A stretch of 64,000 nucleotides of DNA from Caecibacter massiliensis. GTDB lineage: Bacteria > Bacillota > Negativicutes > Veillonellales > Megasphaeraceae. A program made the position numbers and the translations under genes. Position 1 is the first letter of the stretch; each line of letters opens with the position of its first letter. The stretch lies in NCBI GenBank assembly GCA_900095875.1, contig LT608311.1, forward strand, positions 930,001 to 994,000. Direction: 5' to 3'. Positions 62,098-64,000 of this stretch are shown piece after piece. A model generated the notes under the pieces. That model was given only the letters and a program-made list of their open reading frames with translations, made no database searches and was not told where the DNA came from.

Positions 62098-63609
62098 ATG
62101 AAACAATACGATGTCATTATCATCGGCACGGGAGCAGCCACCATCATTGCTGATGCCGCTATACGGCAGCATAAACAAGTTGCTATCATCGAACGGGGCC
62201 GGTTCGGCGGCACCTGCCTGAACCGTGGATGCATCCCGACAAAAGTCATGGTGACAGCAGCCAATCTGCTCTGTGAAATACGGGAAGGAGCCCGTATCGG
62301 TGTCACAGCGGAAAACGCCACGCTGGACTGGGATACGCTGGCCCGGAGGCTGTGGCAGAAAATAGACGAAAGTCCGGCCATTCAGGCGTATTATGACCAA
62401 TTCCCCAACGTCGATACCTATAACGGCACGGCCTCGTTTACCGGCAAAAAGACGATTGCCGTGACAAAAGCCGACGGTACAGCAGAAGAACTGGAAGGCC
62501 GGCAGATTTTTATCGGTACTGGTGGCCGGACGAATATCCCCGTACTCCCCGGTCTGGAAGAATGCGGTTACATTACGTCAGAAACATTCTTTGGTCCCAA
62601 ATTCCCGGGAAAACCGTATAAGAGCCTGATTGTCATCGGCGGCGGCCCCATAGGCTGTGAATTTTCTCATGTCTTTGAAGCGGCCGGCACCCAGGTCACC
62701 ATCGTCCAGCACAACGTCCGCCTCCTGCCAAAAGAAGAGCCAGAAATCTCGGCATTCATGCTGCGCCAGTTCCAGAACCGTCATATCGATGTCCGCCTGA
62801 ATCAGGACACAATATCCGTGCGGCGCGAAGGCGATGAAAAAGTCCTGACTATCCGCAACCGTACAGACGGGACGACGGCAGAAGTACGGGCCGAAGAAAT
62901 CCTCGTGGCCCCCGGCATCCGCCCTATGACAGAACTGCTGCAGCTGGAACATACGGATGTCCGTCTCGACAGCCGCGGCTATATCGAGACCAATGAGTTT
63001 CTCGAAACCAGCGCAGATGGCATCTGGGCCCTGGGCGATGTCAATGGCAGGGCGCCATTCCGCCATAAAGCCAATTACGAAGCCGAAATCATAGCCCACA
63101 ATCTCTTTTCCCATATGCCCCGCGAAAACTGGCGCTGGGCACAATACGATGCCGTACCGGCCGTAACCTATACCTATCCGGAAACGGCCCATACAGGACT
63201 TACGGAAGAAGGAGCCCGAAAGCAGGGATATGATGTGGAAACGGCAGTCAACCACTACTCTGCCTCAGCCAAAGGCTATGCACTGGGATACGAACCGGGA
63301 GCTTCTGATGACGGATTTATCAAACTCATCATCGACAAAACGAGCAAACAGATTCTCGGCGCCCATATCGTAGGCCACGAAGCGTCCATCCTCATCCAAC
63401 CCTTTGTCAACCTTCTCATGTGCGGTACTCACACAGTACAACCTCTCCGCCCGGATATTGCCTCAGCCGACGCACAGTATCTGCGCGATCTCCCCCTTAC
63501 GCGCACGCTGGATCCGCGCAGTGTCTATACCCTGAGTGAAACCATGACGCCCCACCCGTCCCTTTCGGAAGTTACCATGTGGACACGATACTACTACGAA
63601 AAAAAATAA
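62098..63609 (+). CDS. FAD-dependent disulfide oxidoreductase (Lpd/MerA-like)
   Basis: Class I pyridine-nucleotide-disulfide oxidoreductase of 503 residues. FAD site GTGAATI (residues 10-16), redox disulfide GGTCLNRGCIP (about 37-47), NAD(P) site VIGGGPIGCEF (about 180-190), second FAD motif WALGDVNG (about 305), and the C-terminal HPSLSE (about 482) that carries the catalytic His-Glu pair. It looks like dihydrolipoyl dehydrogenase or a mycothione/mercuric reductase relative; no 2-oxoacid dehydrogenase genes are near, so the partner is unknown. AAGGAGG precedes the ATG. Confidence 0.85.
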   Translation: MKQYDVIIIGTGAATIIADAAIRQHKQVAIIERGRFGGTCLNRGCIPTKVMVTAANLLCEIREGARIGVTAENATLDWDTLARRLWQKIDESPAIQAYYDQFPNVDTYNGTASFTGKKTIAVTKADGTAEELEGRQIFIGTGGRTNIPVLPGLEECGYITSETFFGPKFPGKPYKSLIVIGGGPIGCEFSHVFEAAGTQVTIVQHNVRLLPKEEPEISAFMLRQFQNRHIDVRLNQDTISVRREGDEKVLTIRNRTDGTTAEVRAEEILVAPGIRPMTELLQLEHTDVRLDSRGYIETNEFLETSADGIWALGDVNGRAPFRHKANYEAEIIAHNLFSHMPRENWRWAQYDAVPAVTYTYPETAHTGLTEEGARKQGYDVETAVNHYSASAKGYALGYEPGASDDGFIKLIIDKTSKQILGAHIVGHEASILIQPFVNLLMCGTHTVQPLRPDIASADAQYLRDLPLTRTLDPRSVYTLSETMTPHPSLSEVTMWTRYYYEKK

Positions 63610-63655
63610 GATTTTGTTTAAACCAAATAATCTATGACTTGTAGCGAAAGATAAA

Positions 63656-63710
63656 ACAGAGGCTGCAACGAAACGAACTTTTAAAGCCATTTCATTGCAG
63701 CCTCTGCTTT
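63656..63710. terminator. Terminator between the oxidoreductase and ferredoxin genes
   Basis: CAGAGGCTGCAACGAAA pairs with TTTCATTGCAGCCTCTG (one mismatch) between convergent genes. Confidence 0.8.
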
Positions 63711-63786
63711 GTGTTACGGGAGTCTCACTTTATATCTGCACGATATCAGCACCCTGCCGATGCCGTACGCCTTGTGTATTTCTTTC

Positions 63787-63972
63787 TCAGGCTTCTTCGA
63801 TGGCGCCTGCCGGGCAGTTGTTCATTGCGTCAATAGCGGATTCTTCAACTTCCGGTGCTACATCGTCAGGAATCGCTTCAGCCATACCGGAATCAGCCAT
63901 GTGGAATACTTCCGGACAGGAACCTGCGCACATACCACAAGAGATACAGGAATCATTTACTTTGAATTTCAT
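63787..63972 (-). CDS. Single-cluster [4Fe-4S] ferredoxin
   Basis: Small electron carrier of 61 residues. One cluster is ligated by CISCGMCAGSC (C-x2-C-x2-C-x3-C spacing, residues 9-19) and a distal cysteine in NNCPAGAI (about 53). The acidic surface is typical of clostridial-type ferredoxins. AAAGGAG lies about nine bases before the ATG. No partner enzyme is adjacent on the same strand. Confidence 0.92.
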   Translation of the reverse strand: MKFKVNDSCISCGMCAGSCPEVFHMADSGMAEAIPDDVAPEVEESAIDAMNNCPAGAIEEA

Positions 63973-64000
63973 AAGTCATCGCTCCTTTCGCGATACATAT

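Overview
The window looks like a chromosomal segment of an anaerobic Negativicutes bacterium (Veillonellales), probably Megasphaera or a close relative. The clearest sign is a giant YadA-type surface protein with an ESPR signal peptide and an S-layer-homology (SLH) domain at its C-terminus; SLH-tethered outer membranes mark diderm Firmicutes. T-box leaders, AGGAGG ribosome-binding sites and anaerobic amino-acid metabolism (methionine gamma-lyase, cysteine desulfidase, aspartase) agree. The genus is inference. No rRNA, tRNA, CRISPR array or intact insertion sequence was seen.

Layout. 0-9 kb: mdeA, an MBL-fold hydrolase, a T-box leader with no gene behind it, the glmU-prs-pth operon, a secreted 3D-domain protein and a ClC antiporter. 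9-19.4 kb: an accessory metabolic stretch with an M20 amidohydrolase, two related LysR regulators, an AEC carrier, a flavodoxin, a rearrangement junction between a headless MFS gene and a hypothetical gene, a D-hydroxyacid dehydrogenase, a PD-(D/E)XK protein, and an RraA-aldolase/dehydrogenase pair. 19.4-29.9 kb: two overlapping sensor-kinase-like genes, the 2203-residue trimeric autotransporter, and a LytTR response regulator just upstream of it.

30-44 kb: nitrogen assimilation (amt behind a leader with two terminators, glnK, gltB) interleaved with an aminotransferase, MgtC-, acyltransferase-3- and DedA-type membrane proteins, an ArnT-like glycosyltransferase and a uracil-DNA-glycosylase-like gene. 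44-46.3 kb: a four-gene arsenic operon (arsP-arsR-arsC-thioredoxin-like) with a visible ArsR-type operator. 46.3-57.7 kb: a radical SAM protein, a T-box-controlled BASS transporter, aspA, cyuA, a GNAT enzyme, a pyridoxamine kinase, TerC behind a manganese riboswitch, and an aminotransferase/YkvI-like transporter pair. 58-64 kb: a regulator with a GGDEF-like fold, two adjacent genes that both look internally deleted (PIN-PhoH and HD), a secreted esterase, a disulfide oxidoreductase and a ferredoxin.

The most interesting system is at 19.4-29.9 kb. The two kinase-like proteins have reciprocal defects: the first keeps the phospho-acceptor histidine but has lost the catalytic ATP-site residues, while the second keeps the ATP site but has glutamate in place of the histidine. 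They read as an obligate heterodimeric kinase, with the LytTR regulator and the adhesin next door as likely partner and target. Other leads are the orphan Phe T-box, the Val T-box on a BASS carrier, the ANTAR-like amt leader, and the paired in-frame deletions near 60 kb.
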